NCBI RefSeq assembly: GCF_000208745.1
Contig: NC_030850.1
Coordinates: 13,481,412-13,545,411 of the forward strand
Source: Theobroma cacao
Lineage: Eukaryota; Streptophyta; Magnoliopsida; Malvales; Malvaceae
Length of the DNA: 64,000 bases
Reading direction: 5' to 3'
Shown here: positions 12,281 to 23,349 of the stretch, in pieces
Numbering within the stretch: position 1 is the stretch's first letter
Layout: each line of letters begins with the position of its first letter
Notes under the pieces: generated by a model
Databases searched by the model: none
What the model saw: the letters and a program-made list of their open reading frames with translations, nothing else
Told to the model about the DNA's origin: nothing
Translations under genes and position numbers: made by a program

Positions 12281-12772
12281 TAAATAAAAACAACATATAG
12301 TAAGTACAAAGTTAACTTTTCATGTCCACCTTACAAATATTCAATTTATTCAATTTATATAAAAACATTATATAAATACATTTTCATTATTTTTAAGTTA
12401 ACTTTTTGCACTCTTTTCTTGCACCCTAAAATCTAAAAAAAAATTGCAATGGTTTTCTACTGTCAAGACCAATTTTACCCTAAACAAAATAAAAAAATGG
12501 GAGGTCAAACTTAAAAAAAAGGTAAAAAAAATAGTAAAAATTCAAATTCAGGGTTAAAATGAGGTTTTTTGGGGTCAAAATGGCAGTAAATCGCCTTTGG
12601 TAGTTTGTCAACACGTAGATCTCGAAAAGTTACATGGATTCAAAAAAAAAAATCACCCCAATCGGATAACCAAGCTCAAAGTTATGACCTTTTGAAGTTG
12701 AGAAGGGGAAGAGATTCTTATATAAACCAACGGGGCATTTTTAAATATAAGATGTTTTCATTATGTACAGAA

Positions 12773-13118
12773 ACATGTGACATGCCATGTCAAGGAACAT
12801 GTTACACGTCATGTACAAAAACATGTGACACGTCATGTACAAAAACATGTGACACGCCATGTAAAGGAACATGTGACACGTCATATACAGAAACATGTGA
12901 CACGCCATGTACAAAAATATGTGACAAGTCATGATTAGGTTGTTACATGTCATGTTGAAAAAAAATACTGTTATTACACGCCATGTATAAAAACATGTTA
13001 CACGCCATAGTTAAAAAAAGTTATTACACGCAATGTTGAAAAAAAAATATTGTTGTTACATGCCATGTTGAAAAAATATTGTTGTTACACGACATATTTA
13101 AAAATATTTTGTTACACG
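12773..13118. repeat. Array A: 24-bp tandem repeat of the ACACGCCATG word
   Basis: From 12773 to about 12935, seven near-identical 24-bp units start ACATGTGACACG(T/C)CATGTA. Beyond that, to 13118, the TTACACGCCATG word recurs at looser spacing, separated by A-rich tracts. It lies inside the Harbinger element, upstream of the transposase on its strand; on that strand the word reads CATGGCGTGT(A/C)ACA. The unit length is a multiple of three, so long open frames appear on both strands by repetition. Confidence 0.92.
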
Positions 13119-13861
13119 TTAATGCTAGGTACGAGTTCTGCTCAAAGCCAGGATCCATGGATTTGACAATGCTAGGTACGAGTTCTACTGCTTTCAGCAT
13201 TTCTAATTGGATAGAAGTTCTAATTGGATAGAACTTGAAAACTATTTGATTACCCATATTTTGTGGAGGGAATAAACACCAAAAATTGCAACCAAACACG
13301 CAGCATTTTATTTCATCACAATTACCTGTGCCTTTTGTTGAAAATTAACACAGAAATCCAACCTCTATTGCTGATCAAGGGCCAAATTGTTTAAGCGATA
13401 AACCCTAAAATACAAATAAGAAGAAAACCCAAATTAACATAAAAAAGTCTGATTAAATAATACAAGAAGAAGATAAAAAAAAGGAGAAAGAAAAAGAAGA
13501 ATGGGAGATTTTAACCCACAATTTCAGATGATGAAGAAGCACAGCTAGAAGAAGGACGAGCGACTTTAGCAAAATGGAGAAGAAGCAACAAAAACCCCAA
13601 AAACGACGATTTTGCTTCGAGTTTTTGAGTAATTTTTTTAAAAGATGATCGGTAAAAATGTCCTTAAAGATATTGCAGAGTGCAATGTAATGTGATTGCA
13701 TTGGTTTTAGACTGCAATCACATTACATCTATTGGTTGCAATGTGATTGCATTGCAATCTTACATTACAATGGTCTATTACAAAACAAGCACTGAAATGT
13801 AATTTAATTAGGTACATTGCAGAGAATGTGACTTTACATCCTTATACCAAACGCAACCTTA

Positions 13862-14780
13862 TTGTTTTAAGCTTCTTCACTTTGAGATGGTTTAGTCGGA
13901 TGCTGAACTTACAAAACTACCTCTCTTCCTAAGGTTTTAATTCATCCCACAGCTCTATTTGAATGTTTCATCTCACTTTCAGATGGTCTGACCTTGACCA
14001 TTACTATAATTTAATAGAAAATTAAACGATGCTAAGACCCAATTCCAGTTGACATAACCCATGAATATTATTACAGTACTTAATGGATATAGTTTTGCAA
14101 ATCAAACGATTGTCTCAATTATAGTTAAAATTGATTCGAAAGCTTCTTTTAGTGATTCATAAAAAACAAATTGCCATTCTTGCTGTTGGAAATAAATAGT
14201 GTTTTATAGGTAAATAGGGAACACATGGGTAGCTAGGGACAATGATGAATTACAGTTTTCTTACCGCCTTTTGCATCCAAATCGCTATACTGTTGGCTTA
14301 CACAATAAAGGGAATATTCATTTGTTAAAGTATCGTCTAATGTCAATCGTATGGAAACATACCAACAGATAAGGTTCTCTACAGTTCCTTTTGTCAATCC
14401 ACTTCCTTGATTATGGCCAAAAGGAAACCCTTGAAAATGGAGAACTCCCAGTATATAGTCTTTCCAGGGTGTACAGTGAATAGCAATCCATGCTTCTGGC
14501 GTCGGAATCTATTTTTAGTTTAGTAATTAAAATTAGCCAAAGGTTGCTGCATTTTCTTCACGGGGTCCATAGACAATCGAGTGTCACCTTGGGATCAAAG
14601 GAAATTAAACGAGAGAAAGAACTCCTAAATTCACACAAATGAACATATACAAAGCAACCACTCCGAAGACATATAGAAACTCATTACAAATGCTCAAACT
14701 CACTAAATGCTCACTTGCTAGAAGATGCCACACTTCATCTTCGTATTCCCATAATCGAAATACCATCACCACCTCAATTT
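13862..14780. other. Intergenic DNA and 3' flank of the Kelch gene
   Basis: No gene seen. The last 200 bases or so before 14781 are probably the 3' UTR of the Kelch gene, which is transcribed leftward. No clear polyadenylation signal could be singled out. Confidence 0.5.
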
Positions 14781-16723
14781 TTAATTGCATGCCACACCTG
14801 GAGTAAAAACGAAAATGTCATCGAGCCTATCATTGCTAGGAGAGTTGCCACCATAAACCACAAGTCCCTGTTGGCCATCCCGCAAACCGCTTGCAAATGC
14901 GCACCACCCACGAGGCCCAGGATGGCTTTCCAAACCTGACCCATCTTCCCACTTATTCCACGCCAATGTCTCTGTGTCCAAACCATAAACCTCGCCAGAA
15001 AATTTCCCAGCACCAAGGTGACCCAAGTCACTGGGATCCACTTCCCCACCGTATATGATTATGTATTTGCCAATCCCAAAAGTAGAAAAAACACTTCGAG
15101 CCGTTGGTTTCTCCCCACATGTCTCTACTTGGGACCATTGTCCTTGCACTGGATCAAAGCAATGCACATCATCCATTTCCACTCCAGAGAAGCCATTTAC
15201 GACCCATATTTTCCCTTGGGCTACAGTCAATCCAGGCCCACCTCTACCCTTGCAATTTTCTCCTGGGGTTGGATATTTGATCCACTTTTGGTCAACAACA
15301 TCATAGGCCCACAGATCATTTAGCCGGCCGGCGACGCCACACCCGCCGAAGATGTACACTTGTCGATCATTGGCTGTCATCGAGTGGTAGCTCCGATGAG
15401 TCGGGCCGCTGTCATCATTTGAAAGGAGCGTCCACTTGTTCGTACTCGTGTCGAAAGAATAGAACTCATTAAGCTCCTTATGTGTGCTATCCCTACCGCC
15501 AAACACATAGATGGTCTCACCAACGGTGGCCATCGTGACACCGACACGTGGAGGCGGGACATCCCCAGTTACCTCGGCAATGGACCATGTTAGGGTATTG
15601 AGATCAAATACATAGAGGTTGTTGTCAACTGGGACTCGTGGGATGAACTCACCTCCAAAGACATAGGCCTTTTGTGCTACAATGGCAATGGCGTGTGAGC
15701 TTCTAGCTCCAGGCCCAGTTCCATTCTGATTAAGCTGATACAAATTTACAAATCCAAATAGAGTAAAACTACATGTGAAAACCAACATGGGCTTCAACTA
15801 GTACAGTGAAAGGATAATGCAGAATAATCATGGCCTGCTGGCATGTTGCTGATGTAGCATGTTGTATTGAGTAAAAAAATCTAAAACAAGTGAATGAGAT
15901 GAAGTATTACCTTGGGTAGTATTATCTAGGGTAAGTGATTCTTAAAAGTCTAATTTTCATTTTACAACCAAAAAAACGAACCTAAGAAAGTTTCTTTCTC
16001 TCTTGATTGTTTAGCTCTTATTCTCTCTCATTCTTACTTCCCTTTTCCTTAAAAACATTGTTCCTGGTTTCTTTAATTTATATAGACCGCCTTGGTTAAA
16101 CCGTTCCGAGGAATGATTTCACAGAACAACCATGGATTTTGCACATGGCTTCCACAAAATCAAAACATAAAATCATCAATTTTCAAGTAAAAGTTACCCA
16201 TATATTAAATCGACAATGCTAAGACAACTGCTGGGAAACAGATACATAAAGAAGCAGTGAACACTTTTCTGTGGTTAATAGAGGAGGAAATGGAAGGGTA
16301 TGTTGGAGTAGGAGCCCCTGAGACTGGTTCAGCTTTTCAGGCAGAAAATAATGGCTATAATCACTTGACCTTTCACTATTTTGCAGTTACTTTCCAAAAA
16401 ATTCCTTCCACATGGGCAGCCAAGAGTCCAGAAACCCAACCTGAATATGGTTCTGGTTTGGCTTGGAAGGAATAACCAGTAATGAGAAGTTAAGGCAGAA
16501 AAACAGGCATTGAAACTTATGAATGTCATTATACCATGAAACAACAAGAATTTCCCACAAAATCCGAAAATTTACTCAGCATGTGATCAATTAAAATTCA
16601 ACAATAACAAGAAACGCCACAATTTTGTTAGTGCAAACTTAGCAAAAAGATATGACATAGAGAACATGAATTAGAGAGGAGCAGAGAGCAAACCTTGACC
16701 CATTTCCCTTGAACTTCTGCCAT
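14781..16723 (-). CDS. Kelch-repeat protein, NSP5/ESP family
   Basis: Two coding exons on the minus strand: 16723-16694 (10 codons, beginning MAEVQGKWVK) and 15734-14781, joined across a 959-bp GT-AG intron with the frame kept, giving 327 residues. Arabidopsis NSP5 is almost the same length. Kelch blades show the Gly-Gly doublets (YVFGGE, YVFGGRD, YIFGGC, IIYGGE, VVYGGN) with the following Tyr and Trp; one blade has NG instead. The family forms a beta-propeller. In Brassicales it steers glucosinolate breakdown towards nitriles, using Fe(II) held by an E-xxx-D-xxx-H triad. Here the equivalent stretch is E241-VDPS-D246-LG-H249, so the Asp is one place further on. Outside Brassicales the function of these proteins is not known. 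The frame is intact. Specifier activity is not implied. Confidence 0.92.
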
Positions 16724-16803
16724 CACTGGAACAGATTTATATTTAGTATTCTCCACAAAAGTCACTGTTGAACCTGGATATTTCTAGGCTCTCACCACAA
16801 GAA

Positions 16804-16810
16804 TTTATAT
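16804..16810 (-). promoter_or_regulatory. Candidate TATA box of the Kelch gene
   Basis: On the minus strand ATATAAA lies about 81 bp before the start codon at 16723, a usual distance once a short 5' UTR is allowed for. The MITE-like element begins about 20 bp further upstream, so everything beyond this box belongs to the inserted sequence. Position and sequence are the only evidence. Confidence 0.4.
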
Positions 16811-16831
16811 GAGAAAGTAAAGCACTTTGAC

Positions 16832-17899
16832 AGCATGTTTGGTACAGAGAATAGATTCTATTCTCATTTTTTTTTTTTACCTCGGTTTGGCAAGTAATGT
16901 TATAAGGAATAGCTATTATTCAGCCTTAACTAAATCCAAATTTCTTCGTGATTTTAGTATTCTATGATTAGGGAAATAGTTTTAAAATATGATAAGATTA
17001 AAATATCTCTTATAACGTAAAAATATTACAATCTTAAATCTATAAATATTTTTTTTTTATTTTTTTTTCTCTCTCTTCTCATATTCTTTCCTCTCTCATT
17101 CTCTCTCTAACTTACACTCATCACTGAAGATGACGTTGACGACCGTAATTTCACGATTAAATATGATCGAAAAGCATCAATTTAGTCATTTTCAACAAGA
17201 TTCAATCGAGAAATAGTCAAATTTGACACTCCACGACCAGATCTGATCACGGGAAGTATCAAATCTAGTGCTTCTCAACCAGATCTCACGGTTGGATATG
17301 ACACTCCACGGTCAAATCCAGTCGCAGGAAGCGTCGATCTAGCGGCCTAGTGGCCAGATCCGATCACATGGTGCGCCAGATCGACGTTTCATTACACTGG
17401 TCACCTTTCCGGTGACCAACCCATGAAGAAAAAGAAAGGAAAAAGGAAATAAAAAAGAAAAAATTATTTCTAAATTTTAAATATTAATATTTTACATAAA
17501 TTGTAAACATTATTAATATTAATATGATTAAAATATTTATATTTTAAAAGATCAATGTTTTATTTATTAAATTATTAATATATTAAATTTTTAATGAGTA
17601 TAANTTATTAATTATAATATTTTAATTAATTATAAATTATTAAATTTAAAAAATAAAATAAAAATAAATAATCGTGTATATATATATAATAAAGGTTTTT
17701 TATTTTTTATTTTTTATTTCTTTCTTATTTCAAAGTTTTTATTACGAATCAAAAATTATAATAAGTCATAATAATTATTCTTATTCTATTCCATTTGTCA
17801 TACTAAACTGCGTAATACTTATTTTATTATATTCCTACCTCATTCTATTTCCACGTAATAACTATTTTGTTCCTATCTATTCCGCGAACCAAATGTGCT
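16832..17899. mobile_element. Non-autonomous MITE-like element
   Basis: The left end AGCATGTTTGGTACAGAGAA and the right end, read inverted, AGCACATTTGGTTCGCGGAA match at most positions, and both are followed by AATAGAT-like sequence. The interior has no coding region; it contains a TC-rich tract, repeated GATC(A/T)GATC-like words and a long AT-rich part with an N at 17604. No target duplication was found, so the superfamily is open (PIF/Harbinger and hAT ends can both look like this). Confidence 0.55.
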
Positions 17900-19218
17900 A
17901 TAAGAATTTGTGATTTTCATTGTGTACCAGTACACAATTCTTTTTTAAAAAGACCAGTTAGTATTTGGCTGTACATAATATGCCCCCAATTTTGATAATA
18001 TTGCAGCACTACCTCTCATCTTAATTATAATTATTTGGATACTAACAATTACTTTTAAACTTAGTTTTGTAATTATTATTGTCAAAGAGACCATCTGCCT
18101 GCTTGCCCTTCTTAAATTGTCTAATGAAATATTTAAATGCAGATACTGTTGAGAGGCATGGAATGTGCCATGCTGACAAAAGTTCCATTGGAAGATAATA
18201 ATAAAGGTTATCTCCTCTGCCTGCTTCCCCTAATTTAAAATTTGTGTATTCAGTAACTAATGGTGTAGGTTTTGCTATCCTCTAAACTTTAGACTAATAA
18301 CATTAACCAATAGAGACCCCATTGAAAATCAGCAAGGCCCACATGCATTATTTCACTACCTAACTTTTCATTTGTGCTTTACTGAATAAAAAAACAAAGT
18401 ATCTCGTATGAAAAAGGGGTATAATTTTTTCTTCTTAAAGCAGCCTTTGAAACCTAACCCTGTGTGTTTATTTAACAAGTTATGCTTGCCACATTGTTGT
18501 TGTCCCAATCATTCTTATTCATTGACATGATATGTAATTATTAGATACATTCAAGAGCGGAATTCCTTAATTCATGAATGGACACATCAAGTGGAAAAAA
18601 CTATATATATGTTAAGACAAGTATTTTCCTTATAATTATACTCCTCTTAAGAATGAATAAACCTCTAATCCAAGCCCAATCTTCTTATAAGCAGGACTTG
18701 AGTGTTAAATCAAGGGATTAATTATTCCATCCTAATATATTTTTTAAGAAAAAACCAAGTGTTTTCTTTAAAAGATATTTAAAAAAATGGGTAGACAAAA
18801 TGAAGCATGCCTCATATTCTCCATTAAGATTCTTTTCCTACAGAGGAATAATAAGCATGAAGCTTGACATGAGGGCCAACTTATCAGCTCTAACCCCCAC
18901 AAGGATGAAAGCGACAAAGCTTGAGTTCTGAATGAATAGTAATTAGTATAAGGGGAATGTCATCATTCACCAAAGGGAGAAAAAAAATAGTAAAAATAAC
19001 ATCAGTTCATGCGTATTAAATTTATTGGGAATGCATTACATTCTTTATTAAGGGACAAAAACAGGATATGGAATGAAAAATACGGTGTGTGTCTTTGGTG
19101 TACATTATATATTAGCCATCCCTCTTGGGCTTCATCCTTGACCTCGAGTTTCTATTGTATCAGCTTTTGCATGAATACAATCAGACTTATTCATTAGTAA
19201 TGACCTTGTTACGGCTGC
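17900..19218. other. Intergenic DNA
   Basis: No gene recognised between the MITE and the stop codon of the Nudix gene. The last few hundred bases before 19219 should contain the Nudix 3' UTR, since that gene runs leftward. A 62-codon open frame at 19009-19197 has no family features. Confidence 0.55.
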
Positions 19219-22200
19219 TTATAGCTGGTTCAGATCTCCGCTGTTGAAGTATAGGTAACTAGTTTTACCAGAAGATGTGATCGTAGGAACTGGGGAAAAC
19301 CCGGCGTAGTCCTTCTCTAACTTTGTTATGCATACTTGGGCAACACTACTAAAGACACTATGTTTCTGGATAAAAGGTTGGGCTGCATAGTCCTCAAGTG
19401 ACATCCACTGAAAAATGAGATAAAGAAAGAAAAGAGATTAATATGAGTTTGTTAACAAATTGTTAGAGATGGTTATGTATAAGCTCATCTCAACTTTGGA
19501 AGATGAATGCAGGCCACCGTTCTCGCCAACTTAAAATATCCAAGGTAGCAAGAAGTTGAGTGTGGCTAATATGTTCTTCTACCTTCAAATGAATTGATTT
19601 TAATGTGGTTTTAATCTGAATCCAAAAGGTGGCATTGTTCCTAGGAATGTCATCGCATGAGCGGAAGATGCAGGGGACTTTTAAGGATGTCAGGATTGGT
19701 TATAGTTGAAATCATTACCTATATATTAAACTAAGACTAGGTTATCCACTATCCATATGGTGCTAAATGCAGCAAGATACTAAACAAAGTAGTATATACA
19801 GCCAAGCAATATCCAAGGAAAATTGAAAAAAAAAAGGGGGGGGTTGTGGAGATTTTAGAAGTTGGCCACATTCACAAATTCGCCCTGCCTGTTGCATGTG
19901 ATTAGGAAACACATGATTTTGCATGGTACATTCCAGAAACAAATGGGCTGTTAACATTTGTCAAAGAACATATGCCTCATGATTATACAAGAGTTACCGG
20001 AGAGAAAGGAGAAAATAAACAGCCAATATCAGTGGCAATGACTAATTGGTAGTTGTCTGATCAGATGTTATCAATAGTTTGTTCATAAATGTTGTGGATA
20101 CATTACCTCTACCACTCTGATCTTTCCATAGTCTTAAACTAAGCACAAAGCATGATCAGGATTGGTGTATTGGCTCTGGAAACAGCCTTCACCTTTGATA
20201 CCAAGATTTCGGGGGCATTCGGTATCTCCTCTACTAAATCTATAAGGCATTCCATATCCAAATTATAGCCTCTAAGTTAGTCTTCTTCTTCTTCTTCTTC
20301 TATTCCTGCAGTCTCTAGGACGTATATACTAACTTATTCATGGAAAGGTTACAGCCAGTGTAACCTCCACCTATACGGACTTTTGCATTGAGAAGAACCG
20401 TTTCCTTTAGCTAATAAGCTCCTATAGCTAGCAGTCTGTACATGGGTGTCCATTAGAATGTACCTGGGCTGCATCAATCTCTGTATCTTGCTTCTGGATG
20501 TCAAATGAGTGTGGACGTAACATGCAAACAAAAAACAAATCCGATTTTGTAAAGAATGACTTGTGGCTTTGCCTGTATTTGGGAAAATTGAAAGAGACAG
20601 AGGTTGTTAGGAGTCTAACTTTATAAAGCAACTAGCTAGAAACACAGAAGTCTTATTGAGATTTATGACAATGAAAAATCTAATCAGTCGCCAGCATGTG
20701 GCCTAAGAAGTTTTAAAAAGCAACATTTTTTCAATATGCCATCGCCTGGAGAACTATGTATCCTTCATTTTACCAAACAATTTTATACAGACAATCAGTG
20801 GAACCGTCAATATAAAGGAAAGCACATACCTAAATGCTAAAATTTCCACAAATTCTGTGTCGATCTGAAGGAAAACAAACACCGTGGTTAGATTCATGGT
20901 GGCTACAGAGAACCTTAAAATGTAGTAACACAATTTCATATTCGTTGAAACAGAGAACCAATTTGCTTACTTACCCCTGTTTCTTCTTTTACTTCCCTAA
21001 TTGCTGCCATATAAATATCCTCACCCTGTGGATGGAAAATTTGAGTTCAAGGCAAAAAGATATAGCAAAACACCAGGTTCCCAGTCAACTCACCTCATTA
21101 ACAACTCCGGTAGGGAATTTCCAGACACCTGTGCCTTTGAACCTGCCATTCTTTTCCTGGACTACAAGCACCTAGAAAATGGAACAATCAATTGGACAAA
21201 TCAGGAGGAGTAGCCAATTCAAATTAGCTGGTGGAAAGTCGAATTCATAAAGACAGGCTACTTTTCAACCAAAGGGCATGTGTCTTGGATAGGTAGATTT
21301 CAGCAATGTAATAGGCTTTAATATACAAAATCAAAATGGACCTTCTCAACAACCACCTTATTTTTCCATATTATAGCTAACTAAACCAGGAAAAATTAAG
21401 CAAAAATTGAAGAAAGGGTACCTCTCTTTTATCATTTACGACAAAAGCACCAATCCCTACACGATGAGAAGCGTTTTGAGGAAGAGTATTGGTAGAGTTG
21501 CTGATCCAGTTTACAAGCATTAAGTAGTCTGGTTCAGCATGGTGGTATCTAAATCCTTCCTGAGCAATTAACAAAGCAAAAACATGAATTTCACGACCGA
21601 AATACTCAAAGCAAAAGAAATGAAGAAGATTAATGAACTAACAATCTAATTTTAAAATCACTGGGCCAGTCTTTTCCAAAAACTAAATTGTATATTCAGA
21701 ATTAAACATTCTCATAAGCTATCAAAGTTTCATTAGTTGCCAAGAAAATGCATTTACCTTAACCGCCGGTTCAACCAGATTAACAAGTTCAGTAGGCACT
21801 TTAATCCAAACAGCCCTCTTCCCCTGCAAAAGGTTTATGATTGCCAATTAAATTCACTTCAACTCAGCAGCAACCTCTAAAAGGTTGTGGCCATTTAGCA
21901 GAGTAACAGATAGATGGAATTGCTGACTTGTTGCTTCCACGGTGACATTGAAGCTCTAAGTGAAGAGGCGAAGGCCTCAGAATCCATAGCTTTATTCATG
22001 TCTAGAATGATTCCTCCATGTAAATCCTCGACCCCAGTAAGTAATTCAACTTGTTGAACTTCATTTTCTGCTACCATCTGCTTTTCAATTGCTACTGCAC
22101 TTGTTGAAGTCGACATGTCTAGAATGATTCCCCCATGTAATTCCTCGGCCCCAGTATGTAATTCAACCTGTTGAACTTCATTTTCAGGTACCATCTGCTT

Positions 22201-22233
22201 TTCAATTGCTACTGCACTTGTTGAAGTCGACAT
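19219..22233 (-). CDS. Nudix hydrolase, plant NUDX2/8-like
   Basis: Seven coding exons on the minus strand: 22233-21928, 21823-21758, 21559-21422, 21171-21094, 21025-20975, 20864-20830 joined to 20572-20464, and 19407-19219 (eight segments if the split Arg codon is counted). All borders are GT-AG and the frame is kept throughout, for 323 residues. Residues 192-214 form a perfect Nudix box (G-x5-E-x7-REVKEETG-I), encoded across two exons. The preceding HHAEPDYLMLV and ASHRVGIGAFV blocks are hallmarks of the plant group. Members hydrolyse ADP-ribose, NADH or similar nucleoside diphosphate derivatives with Mg2+. No strong transit peptide is visible, so a cytosolic enzyme is likely. The first exon carries a 39-codon tandem duplication. 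An acceptor at 22272 suggests a 5' UTR intron. Confidence 0.95.
22000..22233 (-). repeat. 117-bp in-frame tandem duplication in the Nudix gene
   Basis: Copy 1 (22233-22117) and copy 2 (22116-22000) are nearly identical over 39 codons. Each begins MSTSTSAVAIEKQMV and ends LHGGIILD. The five or so replacements include P/A after MV, and H/L, A/V and E/D near TG. Each copy starts with ATG, so translation could begin at either one. Related plant proteins have only one such acidic N-terminal segment. Confidence 0.95.
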
Positions 22234-22271
22234 GTATCTGACAGAGCTTAATGAGTTACTATTATATTGAC

Positions 22272-23349
22272 CTGAAAGGAAAAAAAAATCAGATGTCATT
22301 GGTAAGTTGACGCTGAGAAACAATATTTCCTCCCATCATCCCAGTGAAACCAAGACATGGCCCTTTAAGCGAGGACCATAATCCCTGAATATGTCCTATG
22401 TTTTTCCTTTTTAATATTAAATAAAACTGAAATGACTGAAAAGGACTCTTGCAAGAACCACACTTAAAATGGTAATTGCCAAAAAAGGAAAAACGCAGGA
22501 AGGGCACAGCTTGTAAATAGAATTTCAGGGGGCAAAAACTTACATACCTTTTGGGAGACAAAACCAGAGAAGGGTGGAAAATGAACAGATCCAAGACAAA
22601 GATTTTGAGGGGTATAGTTTGCCTTGTCTTAGCCTATTCATGTAAACCAAATAAACGGATCTTAGCAGTTAGTTGGCGTACAGATAACCTCCTTCCTCCC
22701 AAACAACTTTAATCTCTGTACATAGGAAATGATTCTCAAACTCCATATATTTATAGTGTTTTGTCTTTCTTACGATCTGGAAAGAAGGTAGAAAAAAGGC
22801 TACCAAAAGTATATGAGTTTGACGTAGATCAATAAAGGATTTGGCAATTGATCGGAAAGCGTTGAGAAAGATAGCATGCAAAGAGGAGGATGAAATTCAC
22901 GACTTTTCCAACTTGCAAAACGCTAATGTTGAAATCCGCGTATGCATTCTTGTTTTTTTAATTAAGAAGAAATTGTAAAAAACAGCCCTAAGTGATTTTA
23001 AAATAATCATTCATATAAAGTTATTTATTTTTAATAAAAAATAAAAATGAGTAGATCAAAATGCCTTTAAAAACATCTTGACAAATTAAGCTCCCGATAT
23101 CTCCCTCCCGCCATAAAAAAAATAGAAATAAATGTTCAACTATTTGAGCTCGCTCATCTTTCTCTCTCAACTCTCTGAACTGTATCAACTCTGTCAACTC
23201 TCTGTTAAGCACCATCGTCATCAGCTCTTTCGGCTCTCTGAACTGTATCAGCTTTGTCAACTCTCTATTGAGCACCATCATCATCGTGCTATAGTCAATC
23301 TCTCGGCATCTAGCCATTTTGTCGTCGATAAACAGACTTTATAACAGAG
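22272..23349. other. Upstream region of the Nudix gene and 5' flank of a MULE
   Basis: The part next to 22272 is probably a 5' UTR intron of the Nudix gene (pyrimidine-rich acceptor read on the minus strand). The rest, up to 23349, holds a run of CTCTCTGAACTGTATCAACT-like repeats at about 23165-23275 and leads into the MULE first exon. No terminal inverted repeat of that MULE could be identified. Confidence 0.5.

Larger units (their letters stand above)
8804..13858 (-). mobile_element. PIF/Harbinger DNA transposon
   Basis: Terminal inverted repeats GGTAGCGTTTGGTA (8804-8817) and, read from the right on the minus strand, GGTTGCGTTTGGTA (13845-13858) match at 13 of 14 positions. They are flanked by TTA at 8801-8803 and 13859-13861, the 3-bp target duplication typical of PIF/Harbinger. 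Subterminal AATGTAATGTGATT words repeat at both ends. The element carries the two genes expected of the superfamily on the minus strand: a Myb/trihelix-like ORF1 (9695-10680) and a DDE transposase (10936-12280). Both hold disabling changes. About 1.5 kb between the transposase start and the right end contains a tandem array at 12773-13118. Length (5055 bp) fits autonomous relatives. Confidence 0.93.

Noticed and set aside
12605..12934. Cys/Thr-rich repeat protein on the plus strand
   Set aside because: It exists only because the 24-bp repeat is in phase. The minus strand is open too, and no start context or signal peptide supports it.
15018..15323. Plus-strand open frames across the Kelch gene
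   Set aside because: They are shadows of the conserved minus-strand Kelch exon, which has clear family motifs.
16257..16547. Open frames inside the Kelch intron on both strands
   Set aside because: They have no family features, and the intron borders on each side are supported by the reading frame.
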